DNA from: Globisporangium splendens
Lineage: Eukaryota > Oomycota > Peronosporomycetes > Pythiales > Pythiaceae
Direction: 5' to 3'
NCBI GenBank assembly: GCA_006386115.1
Contig: VFIW01000094.1
Span: 62,001 to 126,000 of the forward strand
DNA length: 64,000 bases
The position numbers and the translations under genes were made by a program. The notes under the pieces were generated by a model that had not been told where the DNA came from, did no database searches, and saw only the letters and a list, made by a program, of their open reading frames with translations. Shown here piece after piece: positions 55,042 through 64,000 of this stretch. How positions within the stretch are numbered: position 1 is the stretch's first letter; every line of letters starts with the position of its first letter.

Positions 55042-57094
55042 TTACTCCCACGTGAACGTTTGAATCGCGCCTTGAGGGATCATAGTCTCCAATGACAAGT
55101 CCCGTATTGCAGCTCGACCTCAGCGTCTTCCGTGTTCTCGTTCGCACCACGACACCTTCTGTTTCTCAGGGGGCAAATCCAAACACTGGCAAACGAGTAA
55201 CCAGCAGTCACGCATTCGGAGACCGCCGACGATTACATCGAGCCGTTCTTGAAGTTCCCACAACTCGTGTGGCGGTCTTCACTGTCACTGCACGGGTTCA
55301 CTGTCACACGACCCCGTCTGCATTCGAGCCGTGGTTCAGCGCAAGGCAGTACCACCATACGACATTTTGCCATTCGATTCGAACGTCCACGACTGAGAGG
55401 TGTATTGGCATCCACACAATGACACCTGGCGGTTCACCCAATCGGGTCGAAGCAGATCGATGCAGAACGGAGGTGCCAGTGACCTGAGCTTGTTGTCGTC
55501 CGTCTTGTGAATAGCCTGGCGAGCGCTGTTTTCGCACGTGTGCAACTCGGCAGGATAGTTTACGTACATGTGGCATCGCCGCTCCTTGACCCGCCGCATA
55601 GACGTCCGTGGAGATGCGGCGCGATCCAGGAGGAACAAACTTGGAGAAGTGCTTGATGAAGTAGTACATTGGCTGCAAATAGTAGTCCTTGTCCGTCTCG
55701 TCGATGATGATCGGCGCATCGCAGTTGTTGCCCAGGTGGTTTGGACCACCTGTGTGATCCAAGATCAAGTTCCAGTCGACCCAACCAACGACCCAGTTGT
55801 TGAAATCAGCGATCATGTCGTGTGCGTACCGTTGACCACGGAACCACGCTTGGGTTCCATTTGCAACACCTGGACAGCTGGAACTCTCAGTAGCGAGGAT
55901 GAAACGACTCTCGTCCACGTAGTGAGTGTCATTCAGATGCTCGTGGAACTTGACGCCATCCACCACGCGTTCGTTGTCGTACCAGTGGAAAGCGGTTCCA
56001 TCAACATACTTGCTGGCTTCAGGGTGGCTGAGCACAGTACGTGCCCACTGCTGAACGTTGCCGCGATTGTGATCAAACACCATAATCTTCACGTCTGGGT
56101 GGTCGCGCTTGATCACTGGACCAAGGTAGTTTCCAATAAACTCGGCTTGGTACGAAGCATCATATCCACACGCCTCCCACGGAGCCGCAAACTGCGGTTC
56201 GTTCTGAGGAGTGAGACCCCAAAAGCTGATGCCGTGATTCTTGTACGCAGAGATGAACTTGGAGAAATACAACGCCCAAGCTCCTCGAGCATCATCGCGC
56301 AGCCCCACTGGAGTCACAGACCCAAGCATACTTGGCATATACTCTTCACTTCCACGTTTCATCCAGGCAGGGGGACTCCATGGTGCCAAAAACATCTTGA
56401 GCTTCGGGTTCTTTTCGAGCGCGCGCTGAATGAACGGGATGATCAGCTTCGTGTCATGATCTACACTGCTGTCGAAATGACTCATCGTAGTATCGTTGGC
56501 GACATCATTGAAGCTGTACGAGCCCACAGAGAAGTCGCACGAACCCATCGGCACACGACCGAACTCATACGCAGCGCCGTCTTCCTTGTCAAAGTACAAC
56601 TTCAACACCTCCTCCTGCTTCTCTGGCGACAACTTGGCGAATTGTAACGCCGCGGCTTCCGTAAACGCACCGCCAAAGCCGAGCATTTCCTGGAATTTAT
56701 TGCTCGCATCCACCGCAATAAACGAAGTACTCGATGCTGACTCGGCGCGCTTCTTCCACTTGAGTCCCGTGATCGGCTCCATCATCTTCTTCTCGCCGTT
56801 GATGTACGAGCTTTGCCAGCCGAGCACGCTCGCTCCGACATCCGAAGCAGTGGTGACAGCGCCGCCAGCAGAGTTCGAAGTTGTCACGATCATCAAAGTT
56901 CCACTGCGCGAGACTCCTGCACGGGTGACAGCTAACGCGATGAGCGCCGCACTGGCGCCTGCGACGAGCACCGTCGCTCCCCATTTGAAGATCCTGCTGC
57001 GGCGCGCACTGGCACCACCGAGCGCGTCGTCGCTCGCGAGCGAACTCGTGCCGTACTGCGTGCGCGGGAACGCTCTGCTCTGTGCGGCGGCCAT
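55042..57094 (-). pseudogene. Glucosylceramidase-like GH30 gene, copy 2, 3' end full of indels
   Basis: Paralogue of the gene at 46656-48716, in direct orientation. From Met 57094 (MAAAQSRAFPRTQYGTSSLA) through the catalytic barrel the frame is intact, with a signal-anchor (WGATVLVAGASAALIALAV), acid/base Glu in LTPQNEPQF and nucleophile Glu in ATESSSCPG. Below about 55610 the alignment to copy 1 continues to the same stop (55042-55044), but at least ten single-base gains or losses shift the frame repeatedly through the lectin-like segment. The unshifted part would still encode the whole catalytic barrel. Either a recently damaged gene or low-quality sequence; the local clustering favours the latter. 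An upstream in-frame Met at 57271 gives a non-homologous leader. Confidence 0.8.
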
Positions 57095-57946
57095 CGCGTC
57101 CAATTGCGGAGTGGTGATGCGCGTCCTTGGCGGAAAATTGAAGAGTGAGAGTGCGGAAAAGGGAAACCCCGCGAGCATCCGCACCCGCATCCCGCAACGG
57201 CGTAAATTACGGGACGCGGCAAAAAGTACAGTAGGGTCGCTGCATTGAAACGGCCGCAGATGGGCGTTCACGGGTGTTAGTGGAGGTTAAAAAGTAAGCC
57301 ACTTCAACAACAATGTGAAGTTATGTATGGGTACAGTCCACGACAGATTGTAGCGATAACCATGAGGCAGCAACAACTCAGTGCGTGCGATGAAAAAGAA
57401 CGTGGGCAGTTGTTTGTTTTTTCTATAGTGAGAGGCGGTTGGATGGCCATGCGTGCGTCTTGCAATAGATAGATACAGTGTTCGAGTGAAAGGTCGTTGA
57501 ATCTGGGTTTGTCACACGACAACAGGCATCCAAGTCGACGAAAGGAAAAAAATACGAACCGAGAGGGCGACAGAAAGTAACGAACGCAGTACATTGCAAG
57601 AATGAAAACGGAGTCGGTGTCGGCTAGAATAACAACGACCCGTGAATGAAACGAACTGCCAAAAAGAGATACCGGTGGTATCTTCTGATTGTTTTCTGCT
57701 TGGGAAAACGTTCTATAATTCGCGTTAAATAACGATCGTCGACTGGTGTTCAGCATCAATTTTTCTCGATTCTCGATGCTGAAGCTAGTCCCAAAATAGT
57801 GTTCTACACCTTCATTTACCTTCCTCTGAAAGTTGCCTTTGATAGCGTGGATCGCATTGAGTTATGTGTCTAAATTATGTGGTCCACACATCGACTTTTT
57901 CCTTTGAAGGGGCAAACAAAAAAGATAGCAGCAACAAGGCGTCAAA
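57095..57946. other. Divergent promoter interval (GH30 copy 2 / CDK7-like)
   Basis: About 850 bp with no supported gene. The promoters of both flanking genes should be here. A near-match to the oomycete initiator is noted at 57811-57820. Confidence 0.45.
57811..57820 (+). promoter_or_regulatory. Possible oomycete initiator (Inr/FPR-like)
   Basis: TTCATTTACC, 127 bp upstream of the CDK7-like start codon, is close to the oomycete core promoter pattern YTCATTYY with an overlapping flanking element. One consensus position differs; it is a guess without transcript data. Confidence 0.3.
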
Positions 57947-58864
57947 ATGGATCGATACGAGCGCGGCGATGTGCTCGGCGAAGGTACGTTCGGTATCGTG
58001 CACGCGGCCGTGCAGAAGAGCACAGGACGCAAGGTCGCTATCAAGCAGTTCAAGCGCGGCAAGTTCAAGGACGGCGTGGACTTCACGGCGCTGCGCGAAG
58101 TGAAGCTGCAGACCGAGCTCAAGCATCCGAATGTCGTCGAGCTGCTCGACGTGTTCGTCGCCAACGACACGATCAACGTCGTGTTCGAGATCCTGCCGTC
58201 GAACCTGGACGACGTGATTAAGGACAAGGCCGTCGTGCTCACGCAGGGTGACATCAAGGCGTACATGAAGATGTTGCTGCAGGGCATCGAGTACTGCCAC
58301 GACCACTACGTTTTGCATCGCGATCTCAAACCCGAGAACTTGCTCATCGGACCCGATGGACAGGTCAAGATTGGGGATTTTGGTCTCGCACGGATCTACG
58401 GCAGTCCGAACCCGAACATGACGTCCATGGTGTGTACGATCTGGTACCGCCCACCGGAGCTGCTCTTTGGCGCGCGCGAGTACAGCGGCGCCGTCGACAT
58501 GTGGGGGGTCGGGTGCATCTTCGCTGAGCTCATGCTGCGAATGCCCTACCTCACGGGTATGAACGAACTGGACCAAGTAGGAAAGATTTTCCATGCGCTG
58601 GGCACTCCGACCGAAGACGTGTGGCCCGGGATGGCGTCGCTGCCCAACTACGTCGAGTTTACGCCGAGCACAGCGCCGCCGATGTCTTCGATCTTCACGG
58701 CCGCGTCCGAGGATGCGCTGGATCTGCTCACCAAGCTGCTCAAGTTCAACCCTGCGGAGCGCATCAGCGCGACCGAGGCGCTCAAGCACCCGTATTTCAG
58801 CAATGCGCCCGCACCGACACCGATCGAAAAGCTGCCGTCCACAAAACCAAATCTAGCCGAATAA
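57947..58864 (+). CDS. CDK7: CDK7-like cyclin-dependent kinase (CAK/TFIIH kinase)
   Basis: Serine/threonine kinase of 305 residues, single exon. The family activates other CDKs and phosphorylates the RNA polymerase II tail as part of TFIIH. Visible: glycine loop GEGTFGIVHAA, VAIKQFK (Lys), FTALREVKL (the CDK7 counterpart of PSTAIRE), HRDLKPENLL, DFGLARIYGSPN, GVDFTALRE, and ELLFGAREYSGAVDMWGVGC followed by GTPTEDVWPGM. The GSPN after DFGLA and C-terminal APTP..LP are CDK7-like. The activation-loop Thr164 is present, but the next residue is Ile (VCTIWYRPPE) where CMGC kinases nearly always have Arg. The alternative is another CDK of the same branch. Confidence 0.85.
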   Translation: MDRYERGDVLGEGTFGIVHAAVQKSTGRKVAIKQFKRGKFKDGVDFTALREVKLQTELKHPNVVELLDVFVANDTINVVFEILPSNLDDVIKDKAVVLTQGDIKAYMKMLLQGIEYCHDHYVLHRDLKPENLLIGPDGQVKIGDFGLARIYGSPNPNMTSMVCTIWYRPPELLFGAREYSGAVDMWGVGCIFAELMLRMPYLTGMNELDQVGKIFHALGTPTEDVWPGMASLPNYVEFTPSTAPPMSSIFTAASEDALDLLTKLLKFNPAERISATEALKHPYFSNAPAPTPIEKLPSTKPNLAE

Positions 58865-59371
58865 ACAAATACAACGAAGGAAAAGTCCAGGTGCGACGTT
58901 TATGCTGTTTATGCTGATGAACATTCGCGTGGTGGCTCATGAGAGCAGCAAAACGCAAGAGCGCAAACGGTGATAAGAACGTTCTAAGGGGAAGCGGACA
59001 CAAATGAAATGACCTAAAGCGAGAATAAGCAAAATGTATATTTGACGCATTGGTTACGGTGTTTCCGCACTATTCTTGTCGATCCCACAATTGCATTCTA
59101 AATGGTCACTGTCTTTTCCTCCCAGCGCAAGAAACTCACACGCGTCAAGGTCAGGAATAGCTGCAGCCAAAGGCGCTATCAGAGACAACAGAGAGAGAGC
59201 GACTCGCATGCGTTGTCGCTGCTTGCATTGAGACGCTACCACATCAGAAAGACAGGAATAAGCATTTCGGCAGACGAGCGAATTGAAACTTTTCGCGCGT
59301 GAGTGCCTCCAGCAACCATTCCTCTTCCAAGCGTGACGCCGCGAGAGAAAGAGAGCTACTCACGCCAAGAG
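58865..59371. other. Intergenic, bactofilin promoter region
   Basis: About 500 bp between two same-strand genes. Short ORFs only. The bactofilin leader probably starts in the last 100 bp, where an in-frame non-ATG extension (from 59303) exists. Confidence 0.4.
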
Positions 59372-60010
59372 ATGGATGACGGCGTGGCGATCCCTCACAA
59401 TGCGCCTCCGAAACCGAAACGCGCCAACCCGCCATCTTCCCTCGCCGAGCCGGACGACGGCTATTCTGACACCGAGTACAGCATCTCGCCAGCGCGTCGA
59501 GGGCGCCTGAACAACCACCACTCAACGCGGCAAACCAAGCAGCTCGAAAGCGACTCGCCACCCATGACGCCGGCATATGCGCCTGTGCGCACCTCCAAAG
59601 TGCCGATCATCGACGCTGAGCCCGAGACGACGATCGGCGTGGCGGTCAGGATGAAAGGCGAGCTGAGCTTCGAGCGGCTGCTGCGCATCGAGGGCGAGTT
59701 CGAGGGCAAGCTGGTCTCCAAGGGCTCGCTCGTCGTGGGCACCAAGGGCGTGCTGATAGGCTCCATCGAGAACATGAAGGAGGTGTACGTGACGGGCGGC
59801 AAGATCATCGGGAACCTCGTGGTTGAGAAGCTTGTGCTGCGCGACAAGGCGCAGATCTTCGGCAACATCACGGTCAAGACCGTCAAGATTGAGCCCGACT
59901 GCGTGGTCATCGGCAGACTGAATATCAACCCGCAGGCGCCCGAGCTGATCAACGAAAAGGGCGAGATCGTCCAGGTCCTGAAGAAAGAGAAAAGCGCCGC
60001 CGCCGTCTGA
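59372..60010 (+). CDS. Bactofilin-family polymer-forming cytoskeletal protein
   Basis: Protein of 212 residues from MDDGVAIPHNAPPKPKR; the frame is open further upstream but without an ATG. The first 85 residues are Pro/Ser/Arg-rich and disordered. A bactofilin (DUF583) right-handed beta-helix follows (about 90-195): TTIGVAVRMKGELSFERLLR, IEGEFEGKLVSKGSLVVGTK, GSIENMKEVYVTGGKIIGNL, AQIFGNITVKTVKIEPDCVV. The hexapeptide periodicity and the G-E-x-x-G-x-L core are typical. Bactofilins self-assemble into non-polar filaments without nucleotide; eukaryotic members are known mainly in stramenopiles. Its role here is unknown. It is convergent with BUD23, 178 bp from its stop. Confidence 0.88.
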   Translation: MDDGVAIPHNAPPKPKRANPPSSLAEPDDGYSDTEYSISPARRGRLNNHHSTRQTKQLESDSPPMTPAYAPVRTSKVPIIDAEPETTIGVAVRMKGELSFERLLRIEGEFEGKLVSKGSLVVGTKGVLIGSIENMKEVYVTGGKIIGNLVVEKLVLRDKAQIFGNITVKTVKIEPDCVVIGRLNINPQAPELINEKGEIVQVLKKEKSAAAV

Positions 60011-60188
60011 GGAATGAAGAGGAATAAGTAGCAGCAACGATAATGCATAGAGGAGATGGCAAGGCAGACAAAGAGAGAGGTTGCAAAACCAGGAAGATAT
60101 ATAACGATGTAATATATACAAAATTCATACCACATACTGTAAGACTCGCCATTTCCCATGAAAGAGCTTCTCCCTTATACAAGCGGCT

Positions 60189-61316
60189 TTAGAATTTGGA
60201 CGGACGGCGTCTGCCTGTGAATTTACTGTCGGCCTTGACCTTCTTGCCCTGCTTGCGGTAGCGGTCCTTCTTCGCCAGCACCCAGTCCTTGACCTTGACC
60301 GAGTCGCGTCCATTGGCTCGGCGTTGCTGTGACCATAGAAACAAAGTACAAGGTTAGGGATCCACACATAAGATACAAAGATCAAAACGTAAAGTTAAAC
60401 GTACGTGAAGCTGCTTGCGACGATTTTCGAACGCGACCTCGGACGCGCTCGCGGCTTCGCCCGTGCCGAGCGCTTTTGGAATCACTGGTGGCGCGTCGTA
60501 GCCCGCGAACAGACACAAGTAGAACTTCTTCGCCTTCGAGCTGTTGGGAAAATCGATCACGAGACCGCCCGAGAAGCCGCAGCGCATGGCACATCCGGAG
60601 ATTTCTTCCATTTGCTCGGGCGTCTCTGGGTACAACTGCAACACGGCGCGACTGCCGCGCTTCAAGCACGTGTACAGCGACGTGAAAAAGCGCGTCAAAC
60701 GCTTCCGCGCCGTGTGCTCCTTCTTGTCCGAGTAGCAGAGCCACTGGACCGCGGAAATGCTGATGCAGCCATCGAACACGCCAGGGCGGAACGGCAGTCC
60801 GCAGCCCATGTCCTGCAGGAACACGTCTCCACTACTGTCGCGTTCCGAGGCAATGTCGAGCATATCTTTACTGATATCCACGCCGACCCACGCGTGACCG
60901 GCTTCTTCGAGCGCGACGCCACTCAGTCCACTACCACAGCCGACATCGAGGATAAACTTTTCCTCACCCGCAGGCAGGTTCAACAGCTCAATGGCACGGT
61001 TCGCCAGCTCTTCCTATCATAATAAACAGCAAAACAAGCATCGATTAGTATTCCTTGAGCATTCGGCACGCAGGATCCTTCAAATACAAATAAACAGCCA
61101 GCGAATGGCGCCGGAAACCGTACCTGGACTTTGACGATGCGCGAGCTCGAGTTGTACTTGGCGGCTTCTTTCTCATCGTAAAAGAGCTAGTATGGCAGCA
61201 TATGCATACGCACAGGAAGTCAGCACAGTGTGCTATTCACGCAACATAGTATGGGAGGCATCGGCAGCCGCATGCAGGCGCACCTCGGGCGGGGAAATGT
61301 GCTCCGGGCGACTCAT
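60189..61316 (-). CDS. BUD23: BUD23 18S rRNA (guanine-N7) methyltransferase
   Basis: Modifies a guanine of 18S rRNA and is needed for small-subunit maturation, with TRMT112 as partner. Four exons: 61284-61316, 61124-61186, 60405-61013, 60189-60326; introns of 97, 110 and 78 nt, all phase 0, giving 280 residues, the usual family length. Start MSRPEHISPPE, then LFYDEKEAAKYNSSSRI. SAM-binding motif I ILDVGCGSGLSG, acidic VGVDIS, motif DMGCGLPFRPGVFDGCISIS and AVQWLC. The last exon encodes the basic C-terminal WBS domain (RDSVKVKDWVLAKKDRYRKQ to GRRRPSKF). All four exons were needed to complete the known termini, which supports the splice sites. Confidence 0.93.
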
Positions 61317-62234
61317 CTTGGCTCGTGCGAATGGCTTAAATGGCAGAGCCAATCAACCGACGGAGTATGGCGGACAGACCAACAGGTCAGAATGACGCGA
61401 CGGGTTTGGCGGGTTGAGGAAGAAGAGAAAACCCACCCGCTCAGAACAAGTGGAGGAAGCAAAAATGGGGTGGGCCACATTAAGTGGACGAGTCCAATCT
61501 AATTGGTGTGGGCCACGATAATCTGATATATCCGACTCGATGCGACAAATATTCTAATGCAGGATGGTGACACGCTTTAATGGTTTGCAAGTGTCTAATG
61601 GTATAAGACAGGATGCTGAGGTCCACCCCGAACCACTCTCACACTCTCTTGAGTGCACCGCCATGATGGTCGACAATATATAATTATACAGGACTTTTGG
61701 TTGTCACAACTTCTATTCACTGTGCCGTTGAATGCATTGCTTGATATGCCACGATAATTTCCTAAAGATTATGTGAGATTGCAAGCTTAGCCATGTGGTG
61801 ACGGCGCTGCTTTTCCCACCAGATGGCAACGACCACACTTCCTTTTTACACAGTCGCTGCGCTTTTTCTCTTGGTTTCACTAAACCACAGCGGTTTCCTC
61901 CCTTTTTTTTTCCTCTGGGCTTTGCAACGCGCGCGCTGGCTATCCACACGCGCGCATTACCCTTCAACGCCTGTGGAGACGCCTACCCGCATCGACGCTC
62001 TATGGCGCATTCCCCAATCCGCGCCTTCGCGCCGACTCCCATTGAGTGTATTATCAACACATTCGTCCGGTCACTGCGCGTGTGAGTGGCGTGCGCTTTT
62101 GGCATCGAGTAACTGCATCCTGTCACTCTCTCTCTGTCGCGGTCTTCCAGAGAGCGCTCCTTGAGTCCAGTCGCTGAGATCCCCCCCACACACACAGCAC
62201 ACAGCACACAGCACACAGCACACAGCAGACCAAG
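61317..62234. other. Divergent promoter interval (BUD23 / SLC1-type transporter)
   Basis: About 900 bp without a supported gene. It contains a CACACAG dinucleotide-like array (62187-62226) immediately before the transporter start and a short inverted CCAATCTAATTGG near 61494-61506. Presumably both promoters lie here. Confidence 0.45.
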
Positions 62235-64000
62235 ATGCACAAGTCCACGGACGGCAGCGGCGGCTTCATTCTCTATAATCTCAACATGGACGACGGCAAC
62301 AGCAGCCAGTCGTCGCTCCCGAGCGCGCCGAGCCCGTACTCGCTCGGTCCGCCCGGCTCGGCCACGCGCCTCGCGCCGCGCAACAACGTGCGGCCGCCGC
62401 CGCCACCGCACACGGCGGTGCTGCGTACCAACTTTACGACGAACGCGAATGGCGGTGGTGGTCGCGGTTCACTCGGCAACCGCAACGATTTCACTGGGTC
62501 TCCAGATGCGGGCTTCCAGGATATTCGCACGCCGCACCTGAACGGTAACAATGGCGCGCGTGGCGGTGGTGGTGCGACCCAGCAGTTCATTGAAGCCGTC
62601 GCGCCAGAGCAGCAGAAGGCGACCGCGTCGATGGTCAGTATGGCCGCGATTCTCCTGTGTATCGTCGTGGGGCTCGTTGTCGGCACGGTGTTGAACCACT
62701 ACGAAGTCGACAAAGCCGTGACGGACTGGATCAAGACGCCCGGCGATCTCTACATTCGTGCCATCCAGTGTATCGTCGTGCCGCTCGTGTTCGTCAACTT
62801 GGCGGTGTCGGTCGCCGATCTGATTCACATCGGAAAGGGCCAAGCGATCGGTATCCGAGTCGCGCTGTTCTTCTTCTGTACGACCCTTATCGGTATCGCC
62901 GAAGGGATCGGCATGGGCTTTCTCGCTCGTGTCGTGTACAATATTGTTGAGGCCAATGACAAAGGAAGTTCGGTAGCCGTGTTCGGGATCCAGTGCGACA
63001 ACAACAAGTATCTAGAGATGCTGCCATCAGGCATCGTCACGTGCTCGGCAACGACGATAAATGCGACGGCGCAATTTATCGCGGACGACGTGAACAATGC
63101 GTTCGTGCGCACGACCGTGACACTCGACGCTTCCGCATCGGTGTCGACCAACTTGATCGAGATCCTGCACATGATCGTGCCGTCCAACATCATGGCGGCT
63201 TTCGTCAACAGCACGCTGCTCAGTATCGTCGCGTTCGCGATCCCTTGTGGCATCACGCTCGCTAAGAGTTTCCACGGCCCGATCCAGCTCAACCCGCTTC
63301 TGGAATTCCTCCGAGAAGTGAACGAGTCGCTCGTGACGATGACGAACTGGGTCATCCAGTTCACGCCGTATGCTGTGCTGTCGCTGCTCGCCGGTGCCTT
63401 CGGAGCCGATCTCACCAGTGTCGTCAAGATGTCACCGATCGTGATGACGCTCAGTGTCGGCGGCCTCTTCATCGGCGCTGTGCTTGTGCACGTGCTGGTC
63501 GTGATGCCCACCATCTTCATCATGTTCACGCGAAGCAACCCGTACCTCTACATGCGCCATATGCTTCCCGCGTACGTGTACAGCATTGGTTGTTCGTCGT
63601 CGGTCGCCACGCTGCCCATCAGTATGCGCTGCATCGAGCAATCACGCGAAGTGTCGAGTTCGATCATGTACTTCGTCATGTCGATTGGTGCGTCGCTGAA
63701 CATGAACGGCACGGCGATCTACCTGCCGATGATGATGTTCTTCCTCATCGATGGCTCGGGCCGCAACAGTGAATTCGGCGCGTTCCAGATCGCCGTGCTC
63801 GTCTTGGCGTCGTTCCTCGGCTCGCTCGCTGCCGCGCCTGTGCCTGCCGGTAGTCTCGTGATGCTTACAACCGTGTGGAAGATCACGATGCCCAGCCACG
63901 ATCTGCCGGAGCTCTACTCGCTGCTCGTGGCCGCCGATGTCGTTCTCGACCGCATGATCACGTTCTGCAACATCAACGGCGATGCCATGGTCTGCCGTAT
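62235..64000 (+). CDS. SLC1-type dicarboxylate/amino-acid:cation symporter, 3' partial
   Basis: Sodium- or proton-coupled dicarboxylate/amino-acid transporter of the EAAT/DctA fold. Frame open from ATG 62235 to the window end (588 complete codons), no stop seen, so 3' incomplete. The first 140 residues are Gly/Pro/Ser/Asn-rich and cytosolic. Transmembrane part starts near 141 (SMAAILLCIVVGLVVGTVLN), then YIRAIQCIVVPLVFVNLAVS (TM2), the loop with NATA glycosylation-like sites, SSSVATLPISMRC (hairpin 1), SIGASLNMNGTAIYLP (NMDGT-like TM7), and AAPVPAGSLVMLTT (hairpin 2). Near the end DRMITFCNINGDA carries the Asp/Arg/Asn positions of TM8 that contact substrate. The strong motifs make the family secure; the substrate is not known. 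Confidence 0.9.
   Translation, partial: MHKSTDGSGGFILYNLNMDDGNSSQSSLPSAPSPYSLGPPGSATRLAPRNNVRPPPPPHTAVLRTNFTTNANGGGGRGSLGNRNDFTGSPDAGFQDIRTPHLNGNNGARGGGGATQQFIEAVAPEQQKATASMVSMAAILLCIVVGLVVGTVLNHYEVDKAVTDWIKTPGDLYIRAIQCIVVPLVFVNLAVSVADLIHIGKGQAIGIRVALFFFCTTLIGIAEGIGMGFLARVVYNIVEANDKGSSVAVFGIQCDNNKYLEMLPSGIVTCSATTINATAQFIADDVNNAFVRTTVTLDASASVSTNLIEILHMIVPSNIMAAFVNSTLLSIVAFAIPCGITLAKSFHGPIQLNPLLEFLREVNESLVTMTNWVIQFTPYAVLSLLAGAFGADLTSVVKMSPIVMTLSVGGLFIGAVLVHVLVVMPTIFIMFTRSNPYLYMRHMLPAYVYSIGCSSSVATLPISMRCIEQSREVSSSIMYFVMSIGASLNMNGTAIYLPMMMFFLIDGSGRNSEFGAFQIAVLVLASFLGSLAAAPVPAGSLVMLTTVWKITMPSHDLPELYSLLVAADVVLDRMITFCNINGDAMVCR

Noticed and set aside
55568..56647. Plus-strand ORF of 359 codons over glucosylceramidase copy 2
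   Set aside because: Antisense shadow; the same shadow occurs over copy 1 and neither has a domain.
1..64000. tRNA genes, rRNA genes or CRISPR arrays
   Set aside because: No cloverleaf with A/B boxes, rRNA-like stretch or regularly spaced repeat array was seen by eye; a covariance-model scan was not possible.

Overview
The window is nuclear DNA of an oomycete (stramenopile), probably of the Phytophthora/Pythium/downy-mildew group. This is inferred from content, not from a database search. Genes are densely packed on both strands, introns are few and short (about 45-140 nt, GT..AG), eukaryotic housekeeping families predominate, a flagellar dynein-2 subunit implies a zoospore-forming organism, and there is a bactofilin, a bacterial-type cytoskeletal family known from stramenopiles. 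LTR-retrotransposon debris fills the gaps.

Layout. 1-9.9 kb: 3' part of a giant HUWE1/TOM1-type HECT ubiquitin ligase. 10-12 kb: membrane-anchored staphylococcal-nuclease-like protein and a secreted Cu-only SOD-like protein. 12-14.6 kb: gene-poor, with a solo LTR. 14.6-15.9 kb: RING/RBR-like protein. 17.8-22.2 kb: glutamate-cysteine ligase (glutathione synthesis) converging on cactin (splicing). 22.8-27.7 kb: four-exon unconventional myosin. 30-32.5 kb: polytopic membrane sulfatase/LTA-synthase-like enzyme. 33.4-40.0 kb: very large IQ-motif/WW/B-box-like protein assembled from eight coding segments, carrying one in-frame TAG and one frameshift. 40.1-44.5 kb: CDC123 (eIF2 assembly), then divergently DYNC2LI1 (intraflagellar transport) and proteasome beta-4 (PSMB2).

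45.5-57.1 kb is the accessory part: a broken palmitoyl-protein thioesterase, then two tandem glucosylceramidase genes (GH30 with an inserted ricin-type lectin domain) separated by remnants of at least two Ty3/gypsy-like elements and an LTR matching the solo LTR at 12.4 kb. The second glucosylceramidase has a dense run of single-base indels confined to its 3' end. 57.9-64 kb returns to housekeeping genes: CDK7-like kinase, bactofilin, BUD23 rRNA methyltransferase, and the 5' part of an SLC1-type transporter running off the window.

No prokaryote-style operons, CRISPR arrays, tRNA or rRNA genes were seen. Related functions are scattered: protein turnover (HECT ligase, RBR-like protein, proteasome), motility and cytoskeleton (myosin, dynein-2, bactofilin), RNA and translation (cactin, BUD23, CDC123), redox (GCL, SOD-like). 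Exon models were made by hand from reading frame, GT..AG signals and family continuity, and have no transcript support.
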